DNA of 15,169 bases from NCBI GenBank assembly GCA_017618625.1, contig JAFZTV010000029.1:1-15169 (forward strand), written 5' to 3'. The position numbers and the translations under genes were made by a program. Of the stretch, positions 8,033 to 15,102 are shown piece by piece. Origin of the DNA: Bacteroidales bacterium (GTDB lineage Bacteria > Bacteroidota > Bacteroidia > Bacteroidales > P3). The first letter of the stretch is position 1; every line of letters starts with the position of its first letter. Below the pieces are notes generated by a model. It saw nothing but the letters and a program-made list of their open reading frames with translations, searched no databases and was not told the DNA's origin.

Positions 8033-9301
8033 CTACTTGGCTTGCCTAAGCATTATCAGTCGGTCGTAGATGTCGTTTGGGCCTCGGTAGTATATGTAGG
8101 CAGTATAGAGGTTGGGTGCGGCGTAGTGGTCGCCTTCGATGGTGGAAGTCAAGCCTTCGCGGTCGCCGAAAGGCCTGTATATTAGTTGATAGGCATAGTA
8201 GCCTTGCTTGAGTTCCAGGCGTTTGGTGTAGGCCTTGTATTCGGGGTTCCACTCCATCTGGCTCTCTTCGTCGAGGCGCCAGTCAGTGAGTGCTCCTACG
8301 ATATACACTCCGCCGCCGAGATAGGGCCTTTCCAGCGGCAGCGAGAAGTTCACCCATACATATTCGCTTTCGAGTGTGGGGTCGTTGCGGTCTCGGGCGT
8401 TGATTTTATAGCCGCCGTTCAACGACTCGGTGGTGCTGTAGTTTTTTCGTGAGCGGTCTTCGTCGGGACGCAGTATCGCGAATATCTCGCCGCCGTATGT
8501 CTCCACTCGCTGTATGTTGTACATCGTGGCGCGCAGGTTGCTCATATCGAAATAGCGGAAACAGTTGCCGCCCGGGAATATGTTTTCTGGCTTCCATTGG
8601 TAGCAGAGCGTGCTGCCGGAGTAGTTGGAGAAGGGCAGAAGCCTTATGTTGTCGATACGTCCGTTTTGCTGGATTAAAACCTTGATGTATTGCGGCTGGA
8701 AGATGATTCCGCTGCGAGGGCTTCGCTGCTTGTTCCAGTCGAGCATCACGCTCACTTCCTGGTTCTGATGGATGCCTTCGCTGGCTCGTGCCACATTGAC
8801 GGTCGCGTCGATGGCTTGCTCCGTCACCCAGAAGCGACGGGTGAAAAGCACGCTGTCTGGGCGGTCGTCGGGTGTTACGGTGAGCAGATAGTTGCCCGAT
8901 ATGAGGAAGCGTGTGTATTCGGCTGGGAAGCGGCAGGTGTAGTGCATGTAGGGCATCAAGGTGGTGAACGAGGGTTCGAAGTCGTTGATATATCCCTCCT
9001 CGAAGCCGTCGAGGTATTGGAACGGTTCCAAGCCGTCAGGCCTCCAGTTGGCGTCGCAATGTGAAATGCGGTAGCGGAACGAATGGCTTTGGTCGGAGAG
9101 TTCGTCGAAAGCGAGCTGCAGACGATGAGGGCCATCTAGTGTTAGCACGGGTGGTTGCGTCTCCGAACCTGCGATGGTGAGTTGCACGGTGCGTATGAAT
9201 TCGGTGCCGATGGAGTCATGCTGCACTTGCGCAAAAAGAGGTAGTGCGGAAAAAAGAATCAGCGTTGAAAAGAATGTTGAAAATATGTTGAAAACTTTCA
9301 C
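8033..9301 (-). CDS. Type IX secretion system Plug protein (DUF5103 family)
   Basis: 422 residues, exported: residues 1-24 form a signal peptide ending LFA before QVQ. The N-terminal domain has the family pattern YRISHCDANW (77-86), a DGF-EGYINDF segment (about 98-108) and SF-T--PY-HY---FP (about 111-126). The C-terminal part (about 310-418) looks like an E-set/CBM48-type beta sandwich and ends with the family hallmark EGDHY (389-393), then YIYYR and YDRLI. In the Flavobacterium johnsoniae translocon, Plug binds the periplasmic side of the SprA pore and closes it when no cargo partner is bound. Start: the only plausible codon is GTG at 9301. An in-frame TAA lies 15 bp upstream, there is no ATG before the signal peptide, and no Shine-Dalgarno sequence is seen. 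It lies 177 bp after tilS and 656 bp before the giant adhesin, a likely client of the same secretion system. The family call is from memory of conserved motifs. Confidence 0.88.
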   Translation of the reverse strand: MKVFNIFSTFFSTLILFSALPLFAQVQHDSIGTEFIRTVQLTIAGSETQPPVLTLDGPHRLQLAFDELSDQSHSFRYRISHCDANWRPDGLEPFQYLDGFEEGYINDFEPSFTTLMPYMHYTCRFPAEYTRFLISGNYLLTVTPDDRPDSVLFTRRFWVTEQAIDATVNVARASEGIHQNQEVSVMLDWNKQRSPRSGIIFQPQYIKVLIQQNGRIDNIRLLPFSNYSGSTLCYQWKPENIFPGGNCFRYFDMSNLRATMYNIQRVETYGGEIFAILRPDEDRSRKNYSTTESLNGGYKINARDRNDPTLESEYVWVNFSLPLERPYLGGGVYIVGALTDWRLDEESQMEWNPEYKAYTKRLELKQGYYAYQLIYRPFGDREGLTSTIEGDHYAAPNLYTAYIYYRGPNDIYDRLIMLRQAK

Positions 9302-9335
9302 AGAAATAATTGTTATTTAAGGTTTTGGTGTTGGA

Positions 9336-9351
9336 TGTTTCACGTGAAACA
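9336..9351. other. parS: parS centromere site (ParB/Spo0J binding palindrome)
   Basis: TGTTTCACGTGAAACA is a perfect 16-bp palindrome, identical to the canonical parS sequence first defined in Bacillus subtilis and conserved across most bacterial phyla. ParB dimers load here as clamps and spread, and ParA then segregates the origin region. It lies in the gap between tilS and the Plug gene, 34 bp before the GTG start of the latter, so it may fall inside the leader or promoter of that gene. Chromosomal parS sites cluster near oriC, so the window is probably in the origin domain. The parA and parB genes are not in the window. I saw no second copy here. Confidence 0.9.
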
Positions 9352-9426
9352 CAGTTGTTGATAAGTTGGTTTGTGGTGGTGTGAAGGTGTCAAATTGTGA
9401 AATAGTGAACATGTATGCTGTATAAA

Positions 9427-9475
9427 AAGTTTCCGATAGTGCTACTGAGTATGTACCTGGTAGGTACTTGGTAGG
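9427..9475 (-). repeat. Dispersed 49-bp intergenic element, copy 2 (with 11-bp sub-repeats)
   Basis: Ungapped match to 7663-7711 (36 of 49 identical). It contains two 11-bp units, GTACCTGGTAG (9453-9463) and GTACTTGGTAG (9464-9474), differing at one base. It begins 3 bp past the tilS stop codon on the coding strand and ends about 75 bp from the parS site. Function unknown; it may be a mobile or regulatory intergenic repeat. Confidence 0.7.
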
Positions 9476-9478
9476 GAG

Positions 9479-10771
9479 TTACTCGGGTGGCGGCGTTTGT
9501 GAATTTCCGCTTACAGCTTTAATCTCTATTATTTCCATCGTATTCCCCGTTACTGCAAATCGTCCGTCTGCTCTATGGCCAATCACCCATACTATCTTAT
9601 CGTCTGCATCGCAGAGCAGCCATGCTTGCTGCTTTTCGGGAAGCGAAAACTTGTGGTCGGAGAAATAGTCGCTTACAAGCTGGCTTCCCTTCATGCCGAA
9701 AGGATAAAAACGGTCGCCATCGTGCCAATGACGCAGCGTTAGCGGCTGTTTCAGCAGCTTGGCATCGCACAGTATGGTGTCTTTGGGTGTCTTGAGGGTG
9801 GCTATGCTTTCGCGCGGCATGGGGTCGCTTATCGTCAGTACAGGTTTTACATCGCAGTTGTCTAACGGGGTGAGCTGCAATGTTTCGCGATCTTTGACGA
9901 GTTTGTGGGTTGACGACAGGTACTGTCTGCCGCTCTCTCCGTGAAGACCGCATAGGATTTCGCTCACGGTGTCGGCGTTGAAGCCGTAGGGTCGCAGGAG
10001 CTCGAAGAGTAGGGTGTCCTGTGGTTTAAGGGTTTCTATTGATGCAACGGGTATTTCGTCGATGCCGTCGGAGCGATGTGTTACGATGTCTTTGAGTATT
10101 GCAGCGATGGCGCTTTGGTAAATCTCGTTGGCATCGGAAAGGTTGTGAAGGTTCTGAGCCATCACGCTGTCGAACGACGGATTGAGTTCCCGCAGCAGAG
10201 GTATCAGCTGGTGGCGTATGCGGTTGCGCAGGTAGAGGTCGGTTGCATTGGTGTGGTCATCGACATACTCCAGGTGCTCGTCGGCAACGAAACGGTCAAT
10301 CTCATCTCGGCTCACGCCAAGCAATGGGCGCACCACATGGCCGTTTTCGGCTTTCATGCCACATAAGCCTGAGAGCCCTGCACCTCGCAGCAGGTTGATG
10401 AAGAAAGTCTCTATTGCGTCGTCGCGGTGGTGTGCGACGGCTATCAGGTCGAGTCCTCGCTCTTGCCTCACTTTCTCGAACCACTCGTACCGCAGTTCCC
10501 GTGCGGCCATCTCGGTGGATATCTTCTTTTCGGATGCGTAGGCGTCGGTGTCGAATTGCGCCACATGGCAGGGCACCTCGTATCGTTTTGCGAGGTCGCG
10601 CACAAACTGTTCGTCGCGGTTGCTCTCATCGCCCCGAAGGTGGAAGTTGCAGTGGGCAATCTCAAAGCGGTAGCCGCCTCGGTGAAGCAACTCGGCCAAC
10701 ACAATAGAATCACGCCCGCCGCTGACGGCGGCGAGAAAGGATTGTTTTATGTTAAGAGCATCAAGTTTCAA
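9479..10771 (-). CDS. tilS: tRNA(Ile)-lysidine synthetase TilS
   Basis: Uses ATP and lysine to convert the wobble cytidine (C34) of the CAU-anticodon isoleucine tRNA to lysidine, so that it reads AUA and is charged with isoleucine. This is an essential cytoplasmic step in most bacteria. The 430 residues have the N-type ATP-pyrophosphatase P-loop SGGRDS (17-22), AHCNFHLRGDES (39-50), AHHRDDAIETFFINLLRGAG (113-132) and RPLLGVSRDEI (148-158), then a middle substrate-binding region. The TilS C-terminal domain runs from about 360, with WHDGDRFYPFGMKGSQLVSD and IGHRADGRFAVT. Start is TTG at 10771: an in-frame TAA lies just upstream, no ATG occurs before the P-loop, and AGGAAG stands 10 bp ahead. 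It follows rlmB by 93 bp and is likely co-transcribed with it. Length and motifs are complete. Confidence 0.97.
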   Translation of the reverse strand: MKLDALNIKQSFLAAVSGGRDSIVLAELLHRGGYRFEIAHCNFHLRGDESNRDEQFVRDLAKRYEVPCHVAQFDTDAYASEKKISTEMAARELRYEWFEKVRQERGLDLIAVAHHRDDAIETFFINLLRGAGLSGLCGMKAENGHVVRPLLGVSRDEIDRFVADEHLEYVDDHTNATDLYLRNRIRHQLIPLLRELNPSFDSVMAQNLHNLSDANEIYQSAIAAILKDIVTHRSDGIDEIPVASIETLKPQDTLLFELLRPYGFNADTVSEILCGLHGESGRQYLSSTHKLVKDRETLQLTPLDNCDVKPVLTISDPMPRESIATLKTPKDTILCDAKLLKQPLTLRHWHDGDRFYPFGMKGSQLVSDYFSDHKFSLPEKQQAWLLCDADDKIVWVIGHRADGRFAVTGNTMEIIEIKAVSGNSQTPPPE

Positions 10772-10781
10772 ATTCGACTCG

Positions 10782-10787
10782 CTTCCT
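10782..10787 (-). promoter_or_regulatory. Ribosome binding site supporting a TTG start for tilS
   Basis: On the coding strand AGGAAG ends 10 bases before the TTG at 10771. A Shine-Dalgarno-like sequence is uncommon among the genes of this window, and here it marks the non-ATG start. No other start codon is available between the upstream in-frame TAA and the P-loop. Confidence 0.55.
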
Positions 10788-10864
10788 TTATTTTATTCAG
10801 AGTTTCTCGCTGTCTTCCGCGCAGGTTTTCGGAGAACCGACTTGGGTCAATGCGTTTTCGCTGT

Positions 10865-11632
10865 TCACATGTTTTGCCGCAGGGCTTCGTAGAAGAAGAG
10901 GGCGGCGGCCACGGAGACGTTGAGCGACTGGACTTCGCCTTTCATGGGCAATTTTGCCCGTACGGTGCAGAGCTTCAACAGCTCGGGGCTTATGCCTGTC
11001 TCTTCGGCACCCATGACAAGTATTGTTGGGCGACGGAAATCCACCGAGGTGTAAAGCTGTTCGGCTTTCTCTGTGGCGGCACACACCTGCCATCCGCTTT
11101 GGCGGGCAAGGTGTATGACGGTTTTGAGGTTCTCCTCGCGGCAAACGGGCAGGCGCAGCAGCGCACCCGACGAGCTCTTCACCGCGTCGTCGCCTATCTG
11201 GGCGCTTCCGTGCTGCGGTACGATGATGCCTTCCACCCCGGCGCACTCCGCGCTGCGTGCTATGGCTCCGAGGTTGCGCACGTCGGTAACATGGTCGAGC
11301 AGCACAAGCATCGGCGCTTCGCTGTGCCATTGGCCTTCTTCGAGCATATCGGCGAAGGTGCGATAGGCTATGGGCGAAATCAGCGCCACCACACCTTGGT
11401 GGTTGGCTTTCGTCAGGCGGTTGAGTTTCTCCACAGGCACATACTGCATAGGAATTCCCGCGTTATGCAGTTGCCCTTTCAGCTCGCTGAGAAGCTGCCC
11501 TGAGAGGCCGTTCTGTATCATCACTTTGTCGATGTTGCGTTCGGCGGCAAGGGCTTCCATGACGGGGCGTATGCCACAGATGACAAAGCTCTCTTTTTGG
11601 GGCTTAGGGGTGTTATGGTTGTTTAGAATCAT
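10865..11632 (-). CDS. rlmB: 23S rRNA (guanosine-2'-O-)-methyltransferase RlmB (TrmH/SpoU family)
   Basis: Uses S-adenosylmethionine to methylate the 2'-hydroxyl of G2251 (E. coli numbering) in the peptidyl-transferase P-loop of 23S rRNA. The 255 residues, normal length for the family, comprise a small N-terminal substrate-binding domain (FVICGIRPVMEAL at 16-28, HQGVVALI at 78-85) and the knotted SPOUT domain. Motif 1 is NLGAIARSAE (120-129, with catalytic-type Asn120 and Arg126), motif 2 is LVMGAEETGIS (205-215) and motif 3 is LPMKGEVQSLNVSVAAA (228-244). ATG start at 11632. It lies 39 bp after the ABC ATPase gene and 93 bp before tilS, so two RNA-modification genes stand side by side. RlmB cannot be told from closely related TrmH-family tRNA/rRNA enzymes with full certainty by motifs alone, but the length and the GIRPVMEAL start favour it. 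Confidence 0.93.
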   Translation of the reverse strand: MILNNHNTPKPQKESFVICGIRPVMEALAAERNIDKVMIQNGLSGQLLSELKGQLHNAGIPMQYVPVEKLNRLTKANHQGVVALISPIAYRTFADMLEEGQWHSEAPMLVLLDHVTDVRNLGAIARSAECAGVEGIIVPQHGSAQIGDDAVKSSSGALLRLPVCREENLKTVIHLARQSGWQVCAATEKAEQLYTSVDFRRPTILVMGAEETGISPELLKLCTVRAKLPMKGEVQSLNVSVAAALFFYEALRQNM

Positions 11633-11671
11633 CGTTTCTCTCGTTATAGCGTTATGGCGTCAAAGTTGTTT

Positions 11672-12325
11672 TCAGGCCTCAATTTGCCCGTCCTTCACCA
11701 CGATACGGCGGTCGGCGGTGGCGGCGAGTTCTTCGTTGTGGGTTACTATCATGAAGGTCTGGTTGTATTGTTTCCGCAGGTCGAAGAAGAGCTGGTGCAG
11801 CTCTTGTGCGTGAATCGAGTCGAGGTTGCCGCTTGGCTCGTCGGCAAGTACTACCGACGGCTTGTTTATCAGAGCTCTCGCTACTGCCACGCGCTGTTGC
11901 TCGCCTCCCGAGAGCTCCGACGGTTTGTGGTCGGCACGCCCGCGTATGTTCAAAAAGTCCATCAGCTCTTCGGCTTTCAGTTTCGCTTCTTTCAGGTTCT
12001 CGCCTTTGATAAGGGCGGGCATGCAGATGTTCTCCAAGGCGGTGAACTCTGGCAGCAGGTTGTGGAACTGGAACACGAACCCGATATGCTCGTTGCGGAA
12101 ACGTGAGAGCTTGGTTTCGGAGAGTTTCGTTACATCCTGTCCGTCGTAGAGGATGCTGCCGCTGTCGGGACGGTCGAGGGTGCCGATAATCTGCAACAAC
12201 GTTGTCTTGCCGGCTCCCGAGGCTCCAACTACCGACACCACCTCGCCTTGATTGATGGTGAGGTTGATGTCACGCAGCACATGCAGCGATCCGTATGACT
12301 TGTTTATGTTCTTGACTTCAAGCAT
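11672..12325 (-). CDS. lolD: ABC transporter ATP-binding protein, LolD/MacB type
   Basis: Cytoplasmic ATPase subunit of a type VII (MacB/LolCDE-like) ABC transporter. All parts are present in 217 residues: Walker A GASGAGKT (34-41), Q-loop Gln86 in [18 protein letters not shown], signature [15 protein letters not shown] (138-152), Walker B VVLADE (158-163), D-loop SGNLD (165-169) and H-loop His196. The [14 protein letters not shown] segment and the short length fit the family that powers lipoprotein release from the inner membrane (LolCDE) or related MacB and FtsE-like exporters. No permease gene lies next to it in the window, so the substrate is inferred; the Lol role is the usual annotation for stand-alone members in this phylum. 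ATG start at 12325, with no clear Shine-Dalgarno sequence. The upstream gap is filled by 15-bp tandem repeats. Confidence 0.88.
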   Translation of the reverse strand: MLEVKNINKSYGSLHVLRDINLTINQGEVVSVVGASGAGKTTLLQIIGTLDRPDSGSILYDGQDVTKLSETKLSRFRNEHIGFVFQFHNLLPEFTALENICMPALIKGENLKEAKLKAEELMDFLNIRGRADHKPSELSGGEQQRVAVARALINKPSVVLADEPSGNLDSIHAQELHQLFFDLRKQYNQTFMIVTHNEELAATADRRIVVKDGQIEA

Positions 12326-12342
12326 GAATTAGGTGGAATGTT

Positions 12343-12418
12343 GATATGTTGATAGGTTTATTGTTGATAGGTTTATTGTTGATAGGTTTGGTGTTGATAG
12401 GTTGATATGTTTTGTGTT
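12343..12418 (-). repeat. 15-bp tandem repeats between hutI and lolD
   Basis: On the plus strand the array reads GATATGTT, then GATAGGTTTATTGTT twice without mismatch (12351-12365, 12366-12380), GATAGGTTTGGTGTT (12381-12395), a shortened GATAGGTT (12396-12403) and GATATGTTTTGTGTT (12404-12418). On the coding strand it is a series of AACCTATCAACA-like words. It fills most of the 106-bp gap. The same unit family occurs at 13679-13724. Confidence 0.85.
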
Positions 12419-12431
12419 AGAAGGGTGACTG

Positions 12432-13667
12432 TTAAATTTTTTTGCCGCTCAGGAACGTCATCTCCACCTTGTTTTCGCCGAAGCTGTAGGGCATGTATTC
12501 GTAGGAGGGGATGGCTTTGGTGAGGTAGAAGTTGGCCTTTTTGCCTACTGTTATCGAGCCGAGCGTGTCGCTCACCCCCATGGCGTATGCTGTGTTGAAG
12601 GTTGTGGCGTTGAAGGCCTCCTCGGGTGTGAGGCGGTAACGGATGCAGGCCATCGAGAGGACCAGCTGCATGTTGAAAGAGGGCGCTGTGCCTGGGTTGT
12701 AGTCAGAGGCCATGGCTACGGGCAAGCCTGCATCGACCATCTTGCGCGCTGGCGAGAGCGGCAGGTTGAGGAAGAAGGCGCAACCGGGAAGGATGGTGGG
12801 CATCGTCTCTGACCCTTTCAGGCACTCGATTTCGGCGTCGCCCATCTGCTCAAGGTGGTCAACAGAGATGGCTCCGTATTTCACTCCCACCTGAACGCCT
12901 CCGGATACGGCCATCTCGTTGGCATGGATTTTCGGTCTCATGCCATATTTGATGCCAGCCTCCAGTATGCGCTCGGTATCTTCGACGGTGAAGAAACCCT
13001 GGTCGCAGAACACGTCGATATAGTCGGCAAGACCTTCGGCCGCCACTTTCGGTATCATCTCGTTGATAACCAGGTCAACATAATCTTCCTGATGTCCGCG
13101 ATACTCCATAGGAATGCCGTGGGCTCCGAGGAAGTTCGACTTGATGGTCAGAGGCGAGTTCTCTCTGAGACGGCGGATTACGCGCAGCAGCTTCAGCTCG
13201 CTATCGGTGGTTAGGCCGTAGCCGCTCTTGATTTCGATGGCACCTGTACCTAAACTTTTCACCGTCTCGAGGCGCTGAATTGCCATATCGTAAAGCTCGT
13301 CTTCCGAGGCTGCCGCCGTCGCCTTCGCTGAGTTGAGAATGCCTCCGCCACGTTTGGCTATTTCCTCATAGCTGAGGCCGCGAATCTTGTCAACAAACTC
13401 GTGCTCGCGTGAATTGGCATACACCAGATGTGTGTGCGAGTCGCAGAACGAAGGGAAAAGCATACGTCCCGTGGCGTCGTATTCGTGGTCGAACGTCTGC
13501 TCCTTGAGTTCGCTCATAGGTCCAAAGGCTTTTATCTTATCGTCCTCAATGATGAGGTAGGCGTTGCTAAGTGTTTCAAGTTGAGACATCTCCTTGCCTT
13601 GAAGACGCAGGCGGTTTGTGCGGTCGATGCCGACAATCTGTTTGATGTTCTTGATGAGTGTTAGCAT
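12432..13667 (-). CDS. hutI: Imidazolonepropionase HutI
   Basis: Third step of histidine breakdown: hydrolyses 4-imidazolone-5-propanoate to N-formimino-L-glutamate in the cytoplasm. The 411-residue protein is full length for this amidohydrolase-fold enzyme. It shows the metal site HTH at 78-80 (DSHTHLVYA), EIKSGYGLTTDSELKLLR (145-162), LGAHGIPMEYRG (180-191), the third metal histidine His248 in KIHANEM, SVDHLEQM (268-275), and the metal aspartate Asp322 in ASDYNPGTAPS. ATG start at 13667. The other hut genes (hutH, hutU, formimidoyltransferase) are not in the window; its neighbours are ruvB and a lolD-like gene, so it appears separated from a classic hut operon. Both flanking gaps hold the same short tandem repeat. 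Confidence 0.96.
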   Translation of the reverse strand: MLTLIKNIKQIVGIDRTNRLRLQGKEMSQLETLSNAYLIIEDDKIKAFGPMSELKEQTFDHEYDATGRMLFPSFCDSHTHLVYANSREHEFVDKIRGLSYEEIAKRGGGILNSAKATAAASEDELYDMAIQRLETVKSLGTGAIEIKSGYGLTTDSELKLLRVIRRLRENSPLTIKSNFLGAHGIPMEYRGHQEDYVDLVINEMIPKVAAEGLADYIDVFCDQGFFTVEDTERILEAGIKYGMRPKIHANEMAVSGGVQVGVKYGAISVDHLEQMGDAEIECLKGSETMPTILPGCAFFLNLPLSPARKMVDAGLPVAMASDYNPGTAPSFNMQLVLSMACIRYRLTPEEAFNATTFNTAYAMGVSDTLGSITVGKKANFYLTKAIPSYEYMPYSFGENKVEMTFLSGKKI

Positions 13668-13678
13668 GATGTATTGTT

Positions 13679-13724
13679 GATATGTTTTATGTTGATATGT
13701 TGATAGGTTTTATGTTGATAGGGG
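13679..13724 (-). repeat. 15-bp tandem repeats between ruvB and hutI
   Basis: On the plus strand: GATATGTTTTATGTT (13679-13693), a short GATATGTT (13694-13701), GATAGGTTTTATGTT (13702-13716) and a terminal GATAGGGG. It has the same unit and the same 15/8/15 alternation as the array at 12343-12418, in the preceding gap of the same gene string. Confidence 0.8.
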
Positions 13725-13765
13725 TAAGGGTGGCTGACTGCTAATCGTCCTGTGCGGGAACGCAC

Positions 13766-14791
13766 TTAGAACAGCGCTTGCTGATCTCCCATAGTCTTTA
13801 TCTTCCCCAGATGCTGGTAGGCTAGGGGAGTGGCTTCGCGGCCTCGCGGGGTGCGCATCAGGTAGCCTTCCTGGATGAGGAAGGGTTCGTAGACCTCTTC
13901 GATGGTGCCGGCTTCCTCGCCTACGGCGGTGGCTATCGTGTTCAAGCCGACGGGGCCGCCTTTGAACTTCTCGATGATGGTCGAAAGTATGCGGATGTCC
14001 ATCTCGTCAAGTCCGTGACTGTCAACGTTCAGGGCGTTAAGGCCGTAGCGGGCGATGTCGAGTGTGATGGTGCCGTCACCTTTCACCTGGGCGAAGTCAC
14101 GCACTCGACGCAGCAGCAGGTTGGCGATACGCGGGGTGCCGCGACTGCGACGGGCTATCTCCAGGGCCGACTCGCTGGTTATCTTGACGTCGAGCAGGTT
14201 GGCCGAGCGGTTGACGATATGTGCGAGGGTGTCGGCGTCGTAGTAGTTGAGGCGGCAGTTGATGCCGAACCTTGCGCGTAGCGGAGCTGTGAGCATGCCG
14301 CTACGGGTGGTGGCACCGATGAGGGTGAAGGGCTTGAGTGTCAGTTGCACACTGCGTGCGGCCGGACCTGATTCGACCATGATGTCTATCTTATAGTCCT
14401 CCATGGCGGAGTAGAGATACTCCTCCACGATGGGCGAGAGGCGATGGATTTCGTCGATGAAGAGTACGTCGTGCGCCTCAAGGCTGGTGAGCAGGCCGGC
14501 CAGGTCGCCGGGTTTGTCGAGGACGGGGCCGGAGGTCATTCGGAGGTTCACTTCCAGCTCGTTGGCTATGATATGTGCCAAGGTGGTCTTTCCGAGGCCT
14601 GGAGGTCCGTAGAGCAGCACGTGGTCGAGAGGCTCTTGTCGGCTTTTGGCGGCGTGGACGAACACCTTCAGGTTGTCTAGTATCTGCGGCTGTCCGGCAA
14701 AGGAACGGAACGCCGTGGGTCGCAAGGCGCGTTCGACCTCGCGTTCCTGTGCGCTCTGGCTATGTCCAGTGGGGTCTAAGTTGTCGTTCAT
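13766..14791 (-). CDS. ruvB: Holliday junction branch-migration ATPase RuvB
   Basis: Hexameric AAA+ motor that, with RuvA, drives branch migration of Holliday junctions during recombination and fork repair. Its 341 residues match the usual length. N-terminal [12 protein letters not shown] (23-34); Walker [10 protein letters not shown] (62-70); [17 protein letters not shown] (86-102); Walker B with DEIH (113-116); sensor 1 GATTR (159-163); arginine-finger region LRARFG (171-176, Arg174); sensor-2 segment [17 protein letters not shown] (217-233); and a C-terminal winged helix with [20 protein letters not shown] and TPRGRE. ATG start at 14791, stop TAA at 13766-13768. It is the first gene of the minus-strand string seen in the window; ruvA and ruvC are not adjacent here. 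Confidence 0.98.
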   Translation of the reverse strand: MNDNLDPTGHSQSAQEREVERALRPTAFRSFAGQPQILDNLKVFVHAAKSRQEPLDHVLLYGPPGLGKTTLAHIIANELEVNLRMTSGPVLDKPGDLAGLLTSLEAHDVLFIDEIHRLSPIVEEYLYSAMEDYKIDIMVESGPAARSVQLTLKPFTLIGATTRSGMLTAPLRARFGINCRLNYYDADTLAHIVNRSANLLDVKITSESALEIARRSRGTPRIANLLLRRVRDFAQVKGDGTITLDIARYGLNALNVDSHGLDEMDIRILSTIIEKFKGGPVGLNTIATAVGEEAGTIEEVYEPFLIQEGYLMRTPRGREATPLAYQHLGKIKTMGDQQALF

Positions 14792-14904
14792 CTGTTAATT
14801 GGCTCGTTCTGGCTCTTATTATGACTTATCATTAAAAAACGGAAAAAACATCCCTTTATTGTATCTCGTCAAGACACAAAACTGTCATCGGCTTACAATA
14901 TTGG

Positions 14905-14912
14905 CAAATTTA
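14905..14912 (-). promoter_or_regulatory. Putative -7 promoter box for ruvB (TAAATTTG)
   Basis: The minus strand reads TAAATTTG, matching the Bacteroidota -7 consensus TAnnTTTG. It lies 113 bp before the ruvB ATG and would give a leader of about 105 nt. No good TTG at the usual -33 spacing was found, so this is a weak call. Confidence 0.35.
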
Positions 14913-15058
14913 CAATGAATGTTTCTGCGGGGTTTTGTAATGTTTTGATAGTCAATGGTATGTGTGTTGCTTTTTCGATAGTTGTGATTTTTTTAGTGTA
15001 TCCTTGAAAACCATTGGATAGCGAGTTGATGTAACAAGCACATTTCCAGCATACATCT

Positions 15059-15102
15059 CTATATCAACTCTATGATAAGCCTATATCAAAGCTATGGCAA
15101 AG
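15059..15102. repeat. 22-bp imperfect tandem repeat near right edge
   Basis: Two adjacent 22-bp units, 15059-15080 and 15081-15102, share CTATATCAA followed two bases later by CTATG; 16 of 22 positions match by my count. The units contain words resembling the TATCAAC motif of the intergenic arrays at 12343 and 13679, but the period differs. More copies may lie beyond the window. Confidence 0.55.

Noticed and set aside
10797..11330. Minus-strand ORF of 177 codons, Arg-rich
   Set aside because: Same strand as rlmB but in another frame inside it, with the skewed Arg/Pro/Ala composition typical of out-of-frame reading.
10427..11503. Plus-strand ORF of 358 codons across tilS and rlmB
   Set aside because: Antisense to two well-conserved genes with intact motifs. 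Long antisense frames are common over G/C-rich codons, and the protein has no recognisable features.
12343..12418. Possible CRISPR-like array
   Set aside because: Units are directly adjacent 15-mers with no spacers, and no cas genes are present. The 273-bp array at 1-1013 is likewise coding, not CRISPR.
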